64,000 bases of DNA, from positions 992,001-1,056,000 of the forward strand of contig FMBT01000291.1 in assembly GCA_900095095.1 (NCBI GenBank). Direction: 5' to 3'. Positions within the stretch are counted from its first letter, which is position 1. Each line of letters starts with the position of its first letter. Shown in pieces: positions 55,701 through 64,000 of the stretch. The position numbers were made by a program, and so were the translations under genes. This stretch comes from Fragilariopsis cylindrus CCMP1102 (lineage: Eukaryota > Bacillariophyta > Bacillariophyceae > Bacillariales > Bacillariaceae). The notes under the pieces are model-generated. The model saw nothing but the letters and a program-made list of their open reading frames with translations, was not told the origin of the DNA and made no database searches.

Positions 55701-56269
55701 CTGCGCTTCCCTATACCAAATGTTATGCTAGGTTTATATTTATTTCCACCAATTCTTGTTCTACGGTTCACAGGAGCAATGGTAGACTTTGACATAGTAT
55801 AGTTATTCCCATGTCTACGAGTTCTATCTCTCGACGGTTTAGGTTTCGCAATTCCCATGTCAAATTGAACAGAATTATTTCCTCTTTCCGACTTCCAAGG
55901 AGTGGCTGATCGTCTTGCAACAGGTCGTGTTGTGTCCTTTTGTAATTGTTGCAAAGGAAGAGGAGATGCTCCGAATGACACACCTGGCACAGCAGCAGCA
56001 GCAGCAGCAGCATCAGGAGATGATACATTAGAAAATTGGGATGCGACACCACCGTTTATATTATTGTAATTATCTTCGAGATTGACTCGTTCTAGATTTT
56101 TATTAGATTTTGACGATGATCGTCGACGAGACTCCGTAGTAGAATCAGGACTGGGTTTTACAGGTTTTTTAGTAGACATGAAGCCAAATAGTACATTACC
56201 CCAAGTTTGGGACGGCGTCTTCGCCGGCGTCTTTTTTGTGCTCTGTGGTGGTAGCGGTGTTGACGACAT
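52709..56269 (-). CDS. FG-repeat nucleoporin with RanBP2-type zinc fingers
   Basis: A single exon of 1186 residues from ATG 56269 to TAG. The N-terminal 450 residues are basic and disordered with KR-rich segments (nuclear localisation). Two zinc-finger modules follow: WKCDDCGFANADDETYC (about 472), whose second Cys pair is displaced to KKCLCG by a Lys-rich insert, and IKCKSCGVFNEKSRSKCASC (about 538), which is complete. The C-terminal half is a Phe-Gly repeat mesh of FSFG, FGST, FGNF and GFGGG units, many in the form FGSTPAPAP. The end is basic (RRRIVKARRPR). FG nucleoporins form the permeability barrier, and zinc-finger types such as Nup153 bind Ran on the nuclear basket. A basket position is inferred. 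Confidence 0.9.
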   Translation of the reverse strand: MSSTPLPPQSTKKTPAKTPSQTWGNVLFGFMSTKKPVKPSPDSTTESRRRSSSKSNKNLERVNLEDNYNNINGGVASQFSNVSSPDAAAAAAAVPGVSFGASPLPLQQLQKDTTRPVARRSATPWKSERGNNSVQFDMGIAKPKPSRDRTRRHGNNYTMSKSTIAPVNRRTRIGGNKYKPSITFGIGKRRNRGGNNIDVSAALKNVRSAIEPSNQKIQADNNYRNNVVCRPGSRLLDQQRSNGRLPDEQQHRENTNGKREIVNDDQYQSTTEVARKKRRVGFNNEESNDSTPIENLVSTSTPSRTSNKHKRKATPYKSEASNGNFDDDDDDDDDDEGMTGASKSIPTIASRDLVKAKRPASKTASKKYDSDEDKEEDFTIMPASKDDLVGDYKNWSTSDEREKLGEPIVGDFTAPDCFMLKPPVSLADTPRYNPTPSLPQFRQLPLAERTDRTVPDEDDDCDDQQDTKRSKIETWKCDDCGFANADDETYCQFVKVEENKQKNQREKKCLCGRSGKEPLGWGNSFGAILKQQQDRIKCKSCGVFNEKSRSKCASCEVNLPTGGTGSTNGTSTATATGAAAANSKVETAGSIGTQGFSFGASLGGSTTTTTGAISSSGFSFGGSRAAVAAPSSTDAGGAISLSGFSFAASTTAAPAPGAISSTGFSFSGSTAPTPAPAVASSTTPSTTITSAGGFSFGNATTVPPSSATPVASTVGFQFGAATTVPAPVPASTTAPSSSPPASSVPAPVFNFGSSSTSAPPTTAPPSSTEPNTTVQSNGAATLFGNFAASSSSAASTVPAATTDFNTTVPSLGSVTTEGNDGSSKKKRRGRDDTPTSFGTTSSSASSSNPLLDNGNNSSSTQAVPGMFGNLTSAAPSFQGGTTTSAPASQPFVFGKPSTDSSNQNETSSSAAPVPAPVPIAFGNTLDNNSTVPAPAPSFPPPASESGLFGSTPASSAPINFGSTPAAGPTFGSTGPAPATTSIQFGSTPAPAPNPSFGSAVPFGSTTPAQSSTTFGSTPAPAQQPFANSTPVPGQQFGSGFGSTPAPAPAQPFGNNNASGGFNTSTTFGIAQPSGVSAPLPFGGTAPTPGMGGFGGGTSQTPGMGGFGGGGTTLTPTPGGFGGGGFGQQAPPQQQAQAGGFGHTTPNAPPNAQAGGQFSLGTGGNTSNRGRTPATSRRRIVKARRPR

Positions 56270-56890
56270 GGTGGTATCAATTAAAATCTACGTGTATGGC
56301 TTTATTGCAATGGGGTAAGCAAAACAGATGATAAGATTGAATAAGATAATAGGTTTATGTACTGTAACTCGAAAGACCCTCAAAAGCAAGTTCAAGAGAA
56401 ATAATGTTCAAATTCAAAGCGACTACGATCATTGTAAACTGAACCTCGTGGTGGAGCACGACGATTTGTAAGCCTTACAAATTGTACAGAGCAGATTGGT
56501 GGAGGCAAAAACTCAAACCAGACACAAAATGAATCCCGCGATTTGTGGCCTAAAGGCGGTCAGACAGAAGTTTGTTTTTAGTAAAATCCGTTACATTGAT
56601 TTTTTCTTCCGTTGCCTTCCGATGAGATGGATGTGCTCACTTTTTGTAGAAAACTTCAAATTCGCTAATCAATCGTCACAGAATAAATCACTGTACAAAA
56701 AGATAGATGGATGAAAATTACTGTAAAGATATACGTTCGTTCATAAAACAAAACTGAAGGCAGGCTCAACGATCGCATAACTTACAAAAACGAGCGCCCG
56801 TTTAGTAGTATTTTTGATATTATCAACATTCACATACAATAAAGTGACCGCTACCACCAACCGCAACCTACTGTATCATCGAATCAAATC
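56270..56890. other. divergent intergenic region
   Basis: Promoters of the nucleoporin and the myristoylated-protein gene. No other feature was recognised. Confidence 0.4.
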
Positions 56891-59800
56891 ATGGGAAGTG
56901 AAGAATCAAAACCAATCGTTGACCCACCAGAGGATTGGGAACCAAAAGGAGCTACCAAGTCCTTCGAAATTATTTCGCCGTGCTCTGACCTTTCCAATCC
57001 CTCCGATTTTAACAGAGTTCGATATAATCCACATCCACCACATCCACAACAGCTTCAGTATCAAAATCAACCACCCCATCATAGGGCTGCTGAAGTTCGT
57101 ACACCTTTCAGTCCAAACGCAAAACCATTGTCGAGGAAAGGCTATAAGAATAATCTTCCTATAGCTGTAAAAGTTCGAAAAAGTAGAAGCAGTAGTACAT
57201 CAGGTGATGGTAAAGGCGAGGTTCTACCTCCTGGAGCATTTTACTTTCCAACAAAGGAATCAGAACGACGGCTAGATCGTGGGTTAGGGTTCGTCAAAAA
57301 AGAAAGAAGATCTGACCAAGCTGCCAATCTTGAGAAGCATAAAGATGGCAACAATAAGGAGAATAAATTCCAGCGTGTATCCCGACAAGCTGCAAAGAAG
57401 ATAATGATCAAAAAGAAAATTGCGCTCAAAATGATAATTGCATGCTTGGAGGAAAAGAGCAATCGACGAGAAGAAGATGGTGGTAATGTCGACGACGAGC
57501 CAAAACTCATCTCGGCTGAGGAATTGACAATGGCTCGTCCTCGTGAGGAAAGGAAACCTTCAACCTCAACTGCTAGAAGTCGTCGTCGTTCTGAGCAAAT
57601 TGAAGATGTCCCTCTTCGAAAATTTAAAAAGGATTCCGAGATGCAGAAAGGGAACAACGACATCAGTGACAACGAAAAGTACGATATGGATGCAGACGAA
57701 ATAATGATGGAAAATCAACGAAATCAAATGGAACTAGCTACATCTGCTGCATTACATCAAGAAGATGCTTATTTTGATCGGTTGTCTCTTTCTTCGAGCG
57801 CGAACCACGGGTCCTCACCCTTTGTCAATAATGGAGTTGCTTGTAATAGAGTAACATCGATTCTTAGATCATCTTTACCAGATTCTATTGATACACCAAT
57901 CAACAGTCCTATCAGTGACATGTTCAGTGCGAACAATTCTATTCCAGACATGCGGGACAACGAAGCGTTACTCGACACCACGAAGAATAATATTAACTCT
58001 TCCCCGGTGAGCAGTCTTATGCGCTTCTACACCAATACTGGGCCAATGGACTCGTCGTCCCCAGAATCTTATTGTTCTGACGAGGATGAGGCTGATACTC
58101 AAGTACAGGTTTTCTCTGATGAGCAGAGTGATACCGAAACACCTGAAAGCGAGGACTTGAAGAGGCAGAGTCATGAGACTCATAGTTCTCTTTACACTGC
58201 TGAGTCTAAAAGTTATAAGAAGGTTGATGGAAAAGACTTGAAGCTTCTTGTTCACGACGATAAAGTGAATCACCAAGAAGAATCTGATATTTTTCCTCAT
58301 CTTCGGCCCGAAGTGAAAAAAGTCAGCGCCAAAAACATTGCTAAAAGCAGAAAGAAATCTGAAGATAGGGAACCCAAAATGAGCAAATTGGAATCTCTCT
58401 TCAGACCCATCTTGCCAGCTTTGTCCACAGACGATGCTCAAAGCCTTTCGAGTTATGACCCGTACGAGATCAAAGTTACTGAATCAGCACCAGGTGTAAT
58501 CCAAGCTGCTAATTATATCTCACTTGGTCTTCGAAACAACGAGCTTGCCAAATTAAGTCCTTCGATGTCTATATTGTCGATTGACTCTCAGCAAGATCCC
58601 TCTCCTTCTTTGGCAAAGCATATGGTTTCCAATCAAGCGCAGCGCAATGGCGAGTTCCTATTCGCAAATGATTATGGTCCCGTCGTCATCGCCCAGGATC
58701 CAAATAAGTTACGTGGTAGTGCTACGGCGTTCTCTATCTCGACAGCAGCAGCAAGAAGTCGATTTAGTCAGAGATCTACCCAGAAGGGTGTCGATATTCC
58801 AATGAGGGGCTTCAAAGAAACAGACGATGGTAGCGTCGATCATTACAGTCACAGAAGCGAGAGACATGTACGCTTTTCCGAAGATTCTACCCCTCTTTCA
58901 AAAGAAACAGATTTGGATGGAGTGGAGGATGTATCCGATGTCGAAGGAGATTTACTAGATGCAGTAGAATCCTTTGCAGAAGCGGAAGAAACTTTGGAAA
59001 AGTTGGACAGTGAAGAATATGAACAAAGAGTAGAATCGAATCTCTCTGGAATAATTGAGGATACCAACGAAGATACCGAGATCTCGGTGGAACATGAAGA
59101 TTTGGAGGTCGACCAGATGAATTATCATCAAATTCGTAAAAAGTTCGGGACAACGACGGCGTGTGGTGGTTCATTTGCGGAGAGTATTGATCTTCCTCAT
59201 TTCGAAAACAAGTTGTCCAACCTCTCCGATACAGCGAGCTGTAGAGGTCGCAAGAGCTCAGAAAGTGCACAGAGTGTCCGAACGCATCGAACCATTGATA
59301 GTATTCCGGAAGAAGACGAGAAGGTGGATCAGTCGCCAGACGATACTTCCATTCATTGGACTTACAATGAAACTGGTGTCACGCCGTATGTTGAAGGGAA
59401 GTCAACTGCAAATGCAACAAAGTCACCCTACTATCGCTTCAAGGATGCCAAGAACAAATTCAACACTCAAGATCTACCTAGAAGAAAGAGCCCTGGAAAG
59501 GGTAGGAGCCCAAAGAACACTAAGGTTGTAAAAAGACGATCTAGTATTTCCGCGGCAAGTCCTGCGAAGATATTGAGACAAGGATCTGGTGGTCTTGTTT
59601 CGACTAGAATTCATGAACTGAATAGCAGGGTTACCGAAATTCGCAAGTTGAAGAGGATGAGAAAGAAGATGAAAAATCCTAGACTGCATACTCATAATTT
59701 TGACAATAAGCAGCCCGTACGAAATCGGGCGCTAATTAACTACAAGACAAGCACTTTCTCTGCAAATACCGGGATGAGTAATAGTTTAATGGCTGCAAAG

Positions 59801-60388
59801 TTTAACGTTATTCCAGATGTCGACGACGATGAAGATTCTCTCTTTTCGTCTGGAACCAGTGACATCGCCGATTCAAAGAAAGAAGACGTCGAAGATGACG
59901 ATGCTACACAGTGTAGTAGAATGTCTGAAATGACAGGTGTCACTTCTGTAGCCACAGTGCGCCAGATTCGCAACCACACAACCACAGCAATGTTGAGATG
60001 CAGCATGAGTAGCGGAACCACAGCATCCTCCGGGTTTATGAACATAAAGAAGCAAGTGTTTCGCGGCTCAGATGGAACAATATCTCTTAAATCGAACAGG
60101 TCAAACAGGAGTGAGAGCACGACATTATCGTCTATTATTCACAAGGAAAATGAAAACTATCTTCCATTTCGCGAAACATCACACCACATTGTCAAACCGA
60201 GTGGACAACATTTTGGTGCTCCTCCAGCGTCGCACTATTTACCTCCAAGTAAAGAACCACCAGTACAAGCTATGAAGTGGCGGACGTTGGCAGCTGCCGC
60301 TGCAGAGAAGGATGCTTTGAAAGCAAGTTGCAGCAAACCAAAGAGGACATTGGCTACCCGAAGTAATAATTGCAAACAGTATCTTTAG
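56891..60388 (+). CDS. unknown 1165-residue disordered protein with N-myristoylation signal
   Basis: A single exon from ATG 56891 to TAG 60388, with no break across 3.5 kb. The N-terminus MGSEESK fits an N-myristoylation signal (Gly2, Ser6 position Glu/Ser). Most of the chain is hydrophilic and disordered, rich in Ser, Asp, Glu and Lys. A basic helical patch (KKIMIKKKIALKMIIACLEEK, residues about 173-193) could touch membranes or bind calmodulin. Ser-rich repeats of the form RSNRS/KSNRS lie near the C-terminus, and another basic patch (RKLKRMRKKMKN) near 920. I recognise no domain. It may be a membrane-attached scaffold, given the downstream kinase, but nothing shows this. Confidence 0.75.
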   Translation: MGSEESKPIVDPPEDWEPKGATKSFEIISPCSDLSNPSDFNRVRYNPHPPHPQQLQYQNQPPHHRAAEVRTPFSPNAKPLSRKGYKNNLPIAVKVRKSRSSSTSGDGKGEVLPPGAFYFPTKESERRLDRGLGFVKKERRSDQAANLEKHKDGNNKENKFQRVSRQAAKKIMIKKKIALKMIIACLEEKSNRREEDGGNVDDEPKLISAEELTMARPREERKPSTSTARSRRRSEQIEDVPLRKFKKDSEMQKGNNDISDNEKYDMDADEIMMENQRNQMELATSAALHQEDAYFDRLSLSSSANHGSSPFVNNGVACNRVTSILRSSLPDSIDTPINSPISDMFSANNSIPDMRDNEALLDTTKNNINSSPVSSLMRFYTNTGPMDSSSPESYCSDEDEADTQVQVFSDEQSDTETPESEDLKRQSHETHSSLYTAESKSYKKVDGKDLKLLVHDDKVNHQEESDIFPHLRPEVKKVSAKNIAKSRKKSEDREPKMSKLESLFRPILPALSTDDAQSLSSYDPYEIKVTESAPGVIQAANYISLGLRNNELAKLSPSMSILSIDSQQDPSPSLAKHMVSNQAQRNGEFLFANDYGPVVIAQDPNKLRGSATAFSISTAAARSRFSQRSTQKGVDIPMRGFKETDDGSVDHYSHRSERHVRFSEDSTPLSKETDLDGVEDVSDVEGDLLDAVESFAEAEETLEKLDSEEYEQRVESNLSGIIEDTNEDTEISVEHEDLEVDQMNYHQIRKKFGTTTACGGSFAESIDLPHFENKLSNLSDTASCRGRKSSESAQSVRTHRTIDSIPEEDEKVDQSPDDTSIHWTYNETGVTPYVEGKSTANATKSPYYRFKDAKNKFNTQDLPRRKSPGKGRSPKNTKVVKRRSSISAASPAKILRQGSGGLVSTRIHELNSRVTEIRKLKRMRKKMKNPRLHTHNFDNKQPVRNRALINYKTSTFSANTGMSNSLMAAKFNVIPDVDDDEDSLFSSGTSDIADSKKEDVEDDDATQCSRMSEMTGVTSVATVRQIRNHTTTAMLRCSMSSGTTASSGFMNIKKQVFRGSDGTISLKSNRSNRSESTTLSSIIHKENENYLPFRETSHHIVKPSGQHFGAPPASHYLPPSKEPPVQAMKWRTLAAAAAEKDALKASCSKPKRTLATRSNNCKQYL

Positions 60389-62119
60389 GTATGACTTAAA
60401 GAAAAGGGCACCATAGATATCAAAGCAATTGAGACATATTATATATACAGCATTCAATACGTCATTCTTGACATCAAATAATGAAATTAAGTTTAGAAGA
60501 AACAAAAGAAATACATCAATATACATCTTGAATAAACTGTAGAAGGTTTGGACAAAAGCAATACTAGCTAGAAGAAGCAGGTTCTAGACTTGATTGGTTC
60601 TACTGTATATATTTTCTAGTAGAGGAGAATTTTGTAGAATATTCAATGTCACCTTAAAAAAAAGCAATATGTATATTAAAACTTTCTATTGTTTTGGTGC
60701 TATTGTTTTTACAATTGCTCCTGCCCCCTGGTAGACAGTGGTGATTTTTCTACCAGATTTTCTCTGTGAAACTAAACATAACTGATCTAGACCTCAGTCA
60801 TGTATGAATTTTGTTTCGTAAAATCCTTCACTGGAGCAACCTCTATTGACAATGATACGGTGGTATTGATATCTAATTGATAGCACAATCCTGTGTAAAA
60901 TTACAATACATTATCTTTCAACAGTGATGAAAGATAATGCTCTTACAACCTGTAAGTGTGTTTAGCTACCTAATTAAGTATGTTCACTAGACTGAAGACT
61001 TCTATGCTATTAAAGTATGTAAATAGTGTTTATTAGAAGTGTGAGCTTAGTTGCTCAGTTGTACAGCTATATCTACTCACATGGTCTGTCCGTCATCATT
61101 CATCCCCTAGTTACTCATGTCTTACTCCTGAGTAAAGTGTCATACTGCTGCAACTTATGTACAGAAAGTCACTACTACTACAGATGTGTTGAATGTGTAC
61201 ATATTATTATATGTTAGTGCTTTTCGTGTCTCTAAATAGTAGAATGAATGCAAGATGATGCGTAGAATCTACCAAAAGGATTAGTTATGGTAGAATTTAA
61301 GCTTGAATGATGAGTGGTGCAAGACAATTGTAATATTTCTAGTAAGATGTAAAACTGACGAAACAATATAATAATGACAGCGCAGCTAGCTATATCATCA
61401 TTTTTTGCAGAATTGTCAGCTAGCAAGCAATGATAAGAATAGCAATTGTTGAAACACATCATAGTGTTGTTATAAACGCATCATTGTGTTGTTACATTGT
61501 TTACAATACTTGCTTGTTGTATGGATGGAAGGATGAAAATATAATTGCATCATGATGTACTGTAATAATAACTTAGTAATGGAACGGAAGGAGGATGGAA
61601 AGGATTACCGTAGGACCCCTAGTACTGTAAAAGTATTATGATTCTCTCGCTATTTTGCGCTAAAATGTCAAAAGCTAAGAAGAAAAAAATTGCGGCGAAT
61701 AAACTTCATTGATGTTCTATGAACGGGACCCTACATTTACTATGCCCGCCTATTTTGGCCAACTTCTAGTCGGCATACCGTTATTGTTACCTTTTTGCTC
61801 ATCCCGCTACTGTGTACACCACAGTAATTTAACACACGTAACTTTACGATAGTAACGTTGTTACACAACATTTTTTTTTGTACCAGTACGTTAATAATAA
61901 TTAGATTTTTTATTTGCACGCGGTAACCCAAGGTCTTTATTGTCAGGCAGAATGTCTCCCTCTACAATCCGATCCTTAAAATTCGTCGCAGCGATCCTTA
62001 AACCTGCAAATCAATACAGACACTTTACGACAGTAATAAATAGACAAGTTGCTAATACCTATTCTCCACCTCGTCTAGACAAATAAATAAACAAATAAAC
62101 AAATATATTCAATTTCATC
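60389..62119. other. 1.7-kb intergenic region, nothing recognised
   Basis: AT-rich DNA between tandem genes. Short open frames (61026-61931) lack support. The kinase promoter and 5' UTR are expected at the right end; AAATAAAC repeats precede the ATG (62080-62103). Confidence 0.4.
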
Positions 62120-63923
62120 ATGGGTATATGCAATTCGACAGAAGCTGCTCCTCCGCCTGTAGCTGCTCCTGCTCCTGCTTCTACTAAAGGTACTAAAGCA
62201 AAAGCTAAAACTAGTACTAAACCAGTAAGTACTTGTACTACCTACCTGACTTATTTATTTATTTATTGTATGGTTATTCGCTTCGATTGAGATTTTCTTC
62301 TGAATGAATGGATCAATCCATTAATCTCAAATCAATCAATCTTTTGTTTTATCTTATTTTTTATTTTTCGTCGTACCATTATTGCTATAACTATATTATT
62401 ATTATTATTATTATTATAGGCTTCTAGCTCTAAAGGAGGTAGCAAAACTAAAACTCCAAAAAGTAGTAAAAATGGACTAGTAGAAGGTTCATCAACGGGA
62501 AAACACTTCAATGATGTTTACAAGATGGAAAGAAGGTAAGGACGATGATATCAGTAATAGTAGCAGTGTTAATTAAATTAAATTAAATTAAATCAAGTGT
62601 TGAATTGAATTGAATTGAACGCCCATCCCAGCAAAAAGGAATTAAATTAAATACGCGATTCATTCATTCCTTTCTTTTAAATATTAATATGTATATATAT
62701 ATGGATGGATGATTCTAACATTTTTTCTTCTTATTTATCCGTTCAAATAAATAGCTTGGTGAAGGTGCATTTTCTGTTGTTAAGGAAGGAGAGCACCGTA
62801 CAACACACAAGTCGTTTGCTATCAAAATTGTTACAAAAGCCAAACTTTCAAAAGAAGATGAGGTTGCATTAAAGGATGAAATTGATGTTTTGAAGGACTT
62901 CGATCATAAGCATATTATCCGTCTATATGATGTGTTTGAGGAACCACAACATTATTACATGATAACAGAAAAAATGACAGGTGGAGAACTATTTGATCGT
63001 ATTGTACAAAAGTCGTATTATAACGAAAATGAGGCACGTGATACTGTTGAAATTTTACTTCAAGCTATTCATTATTGTCACAAGAAAAAAGTCGCCCATC
63101 GTGATTTGAAGCCAGAAAATTTGCTGCTAACGAGCGACAGTGATGATTCGGATATCAAACTTGCTGATTTTGGTTTTGCCAAGAAGGTGAAAGGACCTAA
63201 AACCTTGACAACTCAATGTGGAACGGTAAGTGAGGAAGAAAGTTATACAGAAAAAATATAGTATTATGCGTTTGTGTGTTGTGTGTGTGTTCCAGGTTTG
63301 ATGATGTTTTCCTGCCTCTTTTGCTTTCTCGTTTACGTTCATTATTATATTGAACTAGTGATAATACTATTCTCCTCCCTCACTTTGTAAATTATGTTTC
63401 TGAAAATAAATGACAACAATGATGTAATTAAAACAACCAAAATCAACCACGAAACAAATTAAATCTAAAATTGTAGCCTGGATACGTCGCAGCAGAAATT
63501 CTGGAAGGCAAACCGTACGATACCCAATCCGATATGTGGTCGATCGGTGTCATCGTGTACATCCTATTAGGAGGATACCCACCATTCATTGAGCAAAATC
63601 AACGGACACTCTTCCGTAAGATCCGAAAGGGTACGTACGAATTCCACGAAGAGTATTGGGGACAAGTGTCGGAGGATGCAAAGGACTTGATACGTAATTT
63701 ACTTGTAGTTGATCCTGATAATAGATACACTGCGGGCGATGCACTCAAGAACAAATGGATTGGTGCTGATCGCAAAACACTTGCCTCTCTTGATCTTGGA
63801 ATAAATCTTGCCCAAATTAAGAAGTTCAATGCTAAACGCAAGTTTAAGGCTGCAGTTAGTACCGTTATGGCTGCTAATAAAATGCAATCACTTGGGCTTG
63901 ATTTCAGAAAGAATTTGGATTAA
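62120..63923 (+). CDS. calcium/calmodulin-dependent protein kinase (CaMK group)
   Basis: Four exons: 62120-62224, 62420-62535, 62755-63225 and 63477-63923. The introns are GT-AG (195, 219 and 251 bp). The lengths sum to one base short of a frame at the exon 2/3 join, again a likely single-base loss; about 379 residues result. The N-terminus MGICNS carries Gly2 and Cys4 for dual acylation, then a Pro/Ala linker and Lys/Thr-rich region. Kinase motifs are LGEGAFSVV, AIKIV, HRDLKPEN, DFGFA and GTPGYVAAE, where the usual Ala-Pro-Glu reads Ala-Ala-Glu. After the kinase, KKFNAKRKFKAAVSTVMAAN resembles a CaM-binding autoinhibitory helix. No EF-hands follow, so it is CaMK, not CDPK. Confidence 0.88.
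62395..62417. repeat. ATT microsatellite at intron 1 acceptor
   Basis: ATT units end directly at the TATAG acceptor of kinase intron 1, replacing the usual pyrimidine tract. Confidence 0.85.
62571..62620. repeat. ATTAA and GAATT pentanucleotide repeats in kinase intron 2
   Basis: Four ATTAA-type units (about 62571-62595) are followed by three GAATT units (62603-62618) within intron 2. Confidence 0.8.
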
Positions 63924-64000
63924 GGAAAAAAAAGCAACGAATATAGTACTTAAAAGAATTCTGCAAAATTGTAGTTGTCCTGGATTTCGCGGATATGTGA

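Noticed and set aside
1-64000. UAG reassigned to glutamine in this genome
   Set aside because: TAG ends several well-supported genes (nucleoporin 52709, 1165-residue protein 60388, coiled-coil 49840), and the 811-1186 codon frames contain no internal TAG. The three in-frame TAG cases are better treated one by one.
1-64000. Widespread programmed frameshifting as in Euplotes
   Set aside because: The shifts do not occur at stop codons with a fixed slippery motif. They lie in varied homopolymers and mostly require one added base, which fits read error.
1-64000. tRNA, rRNA, snRNA, CRISPR arrays and transposons
   Set aside because: I looked for T-loop-like sequences, spaced repeats, transposase or reverse-transcriptase motifs and terminal repeats on both strands and found none that I could support.

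Overview
This is a nuclear segment of a eukaryote, most likely a photosynthetic stramenopile and probably a diatom. Genes are compact and AT-rich with a few short GT-AG introns (97-306 bp). Several products carry an N-terminal signal peptide followed by a plastid-type Ala/Ser-Phe motif (IscA-like, NFU-like, Nudix and LON-like proteins), as expected for import into a complex red-derived plastid. The other genes are ordinary eukaryotic housekeeping genes. I found 27 protein genes and no rRNA, tRNA, CRISPR array or transposon.

Layout. 1-16.8 kb: a broken 3' gene end, plastid IscA, the cell-cycle factor DP, dihydroorotate dehydrogenase, an unknown protein, a GDT1/TMEM165 cation transporter with an EF-hand, a ubiquitin-conjugating enzyme, a plastid NFU-like protein, 14-3-3 and a Nudix hydrolase. 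Strands alternate here, so most neighbours are divergent or convergent. 18.8-30 kb: two Ser-rich unknowns, EME1/Mms4, an RS-domain protein and a membrane protein with a mutarotase-like ectodomain. 30-37.4 kb: a proteasome alpha-type protein with a signal peptide, a PHD-SNF2-PHD remodeller and a LON-like protein. 38-48 kb: a thymidylate-synthase-like protein, a PGPGW-type membrane protein, a CTD-type phosphatase and Sec23. 48.5-64 kb: a small secreted protein, a signal-peptide coiled-coil protein, a large FG nucleoporin, a 1165-residue protein with a likely myristoylation site and a CaM-kinase with an MGxC acylation signal. These are independent genes; no operon or gene cluster is evident.

Two cautions apply. 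First, at least fifteen places need one base, nearly always an extra copy in a short homopolymer, to join two clearly coding frames. This looks like uncorrected long-read deletion error, and it explains most apparently broken genes. Second, three genes keep coding potential across an in-frame TAG.

The most interesting candidate is the proteasome alpha-type protein with an N-terminal signal sequence at 30202-31293. It would place a proteasome-like component inside the secretory route or the periplastidial compartment. Next are a class 1A dihydroorotate dehydrogenase with a C-terminal membrane anchor, a plastid NFU-like protein without its CxxC, and a repeat/hairpin cluster in a divergent promoter.
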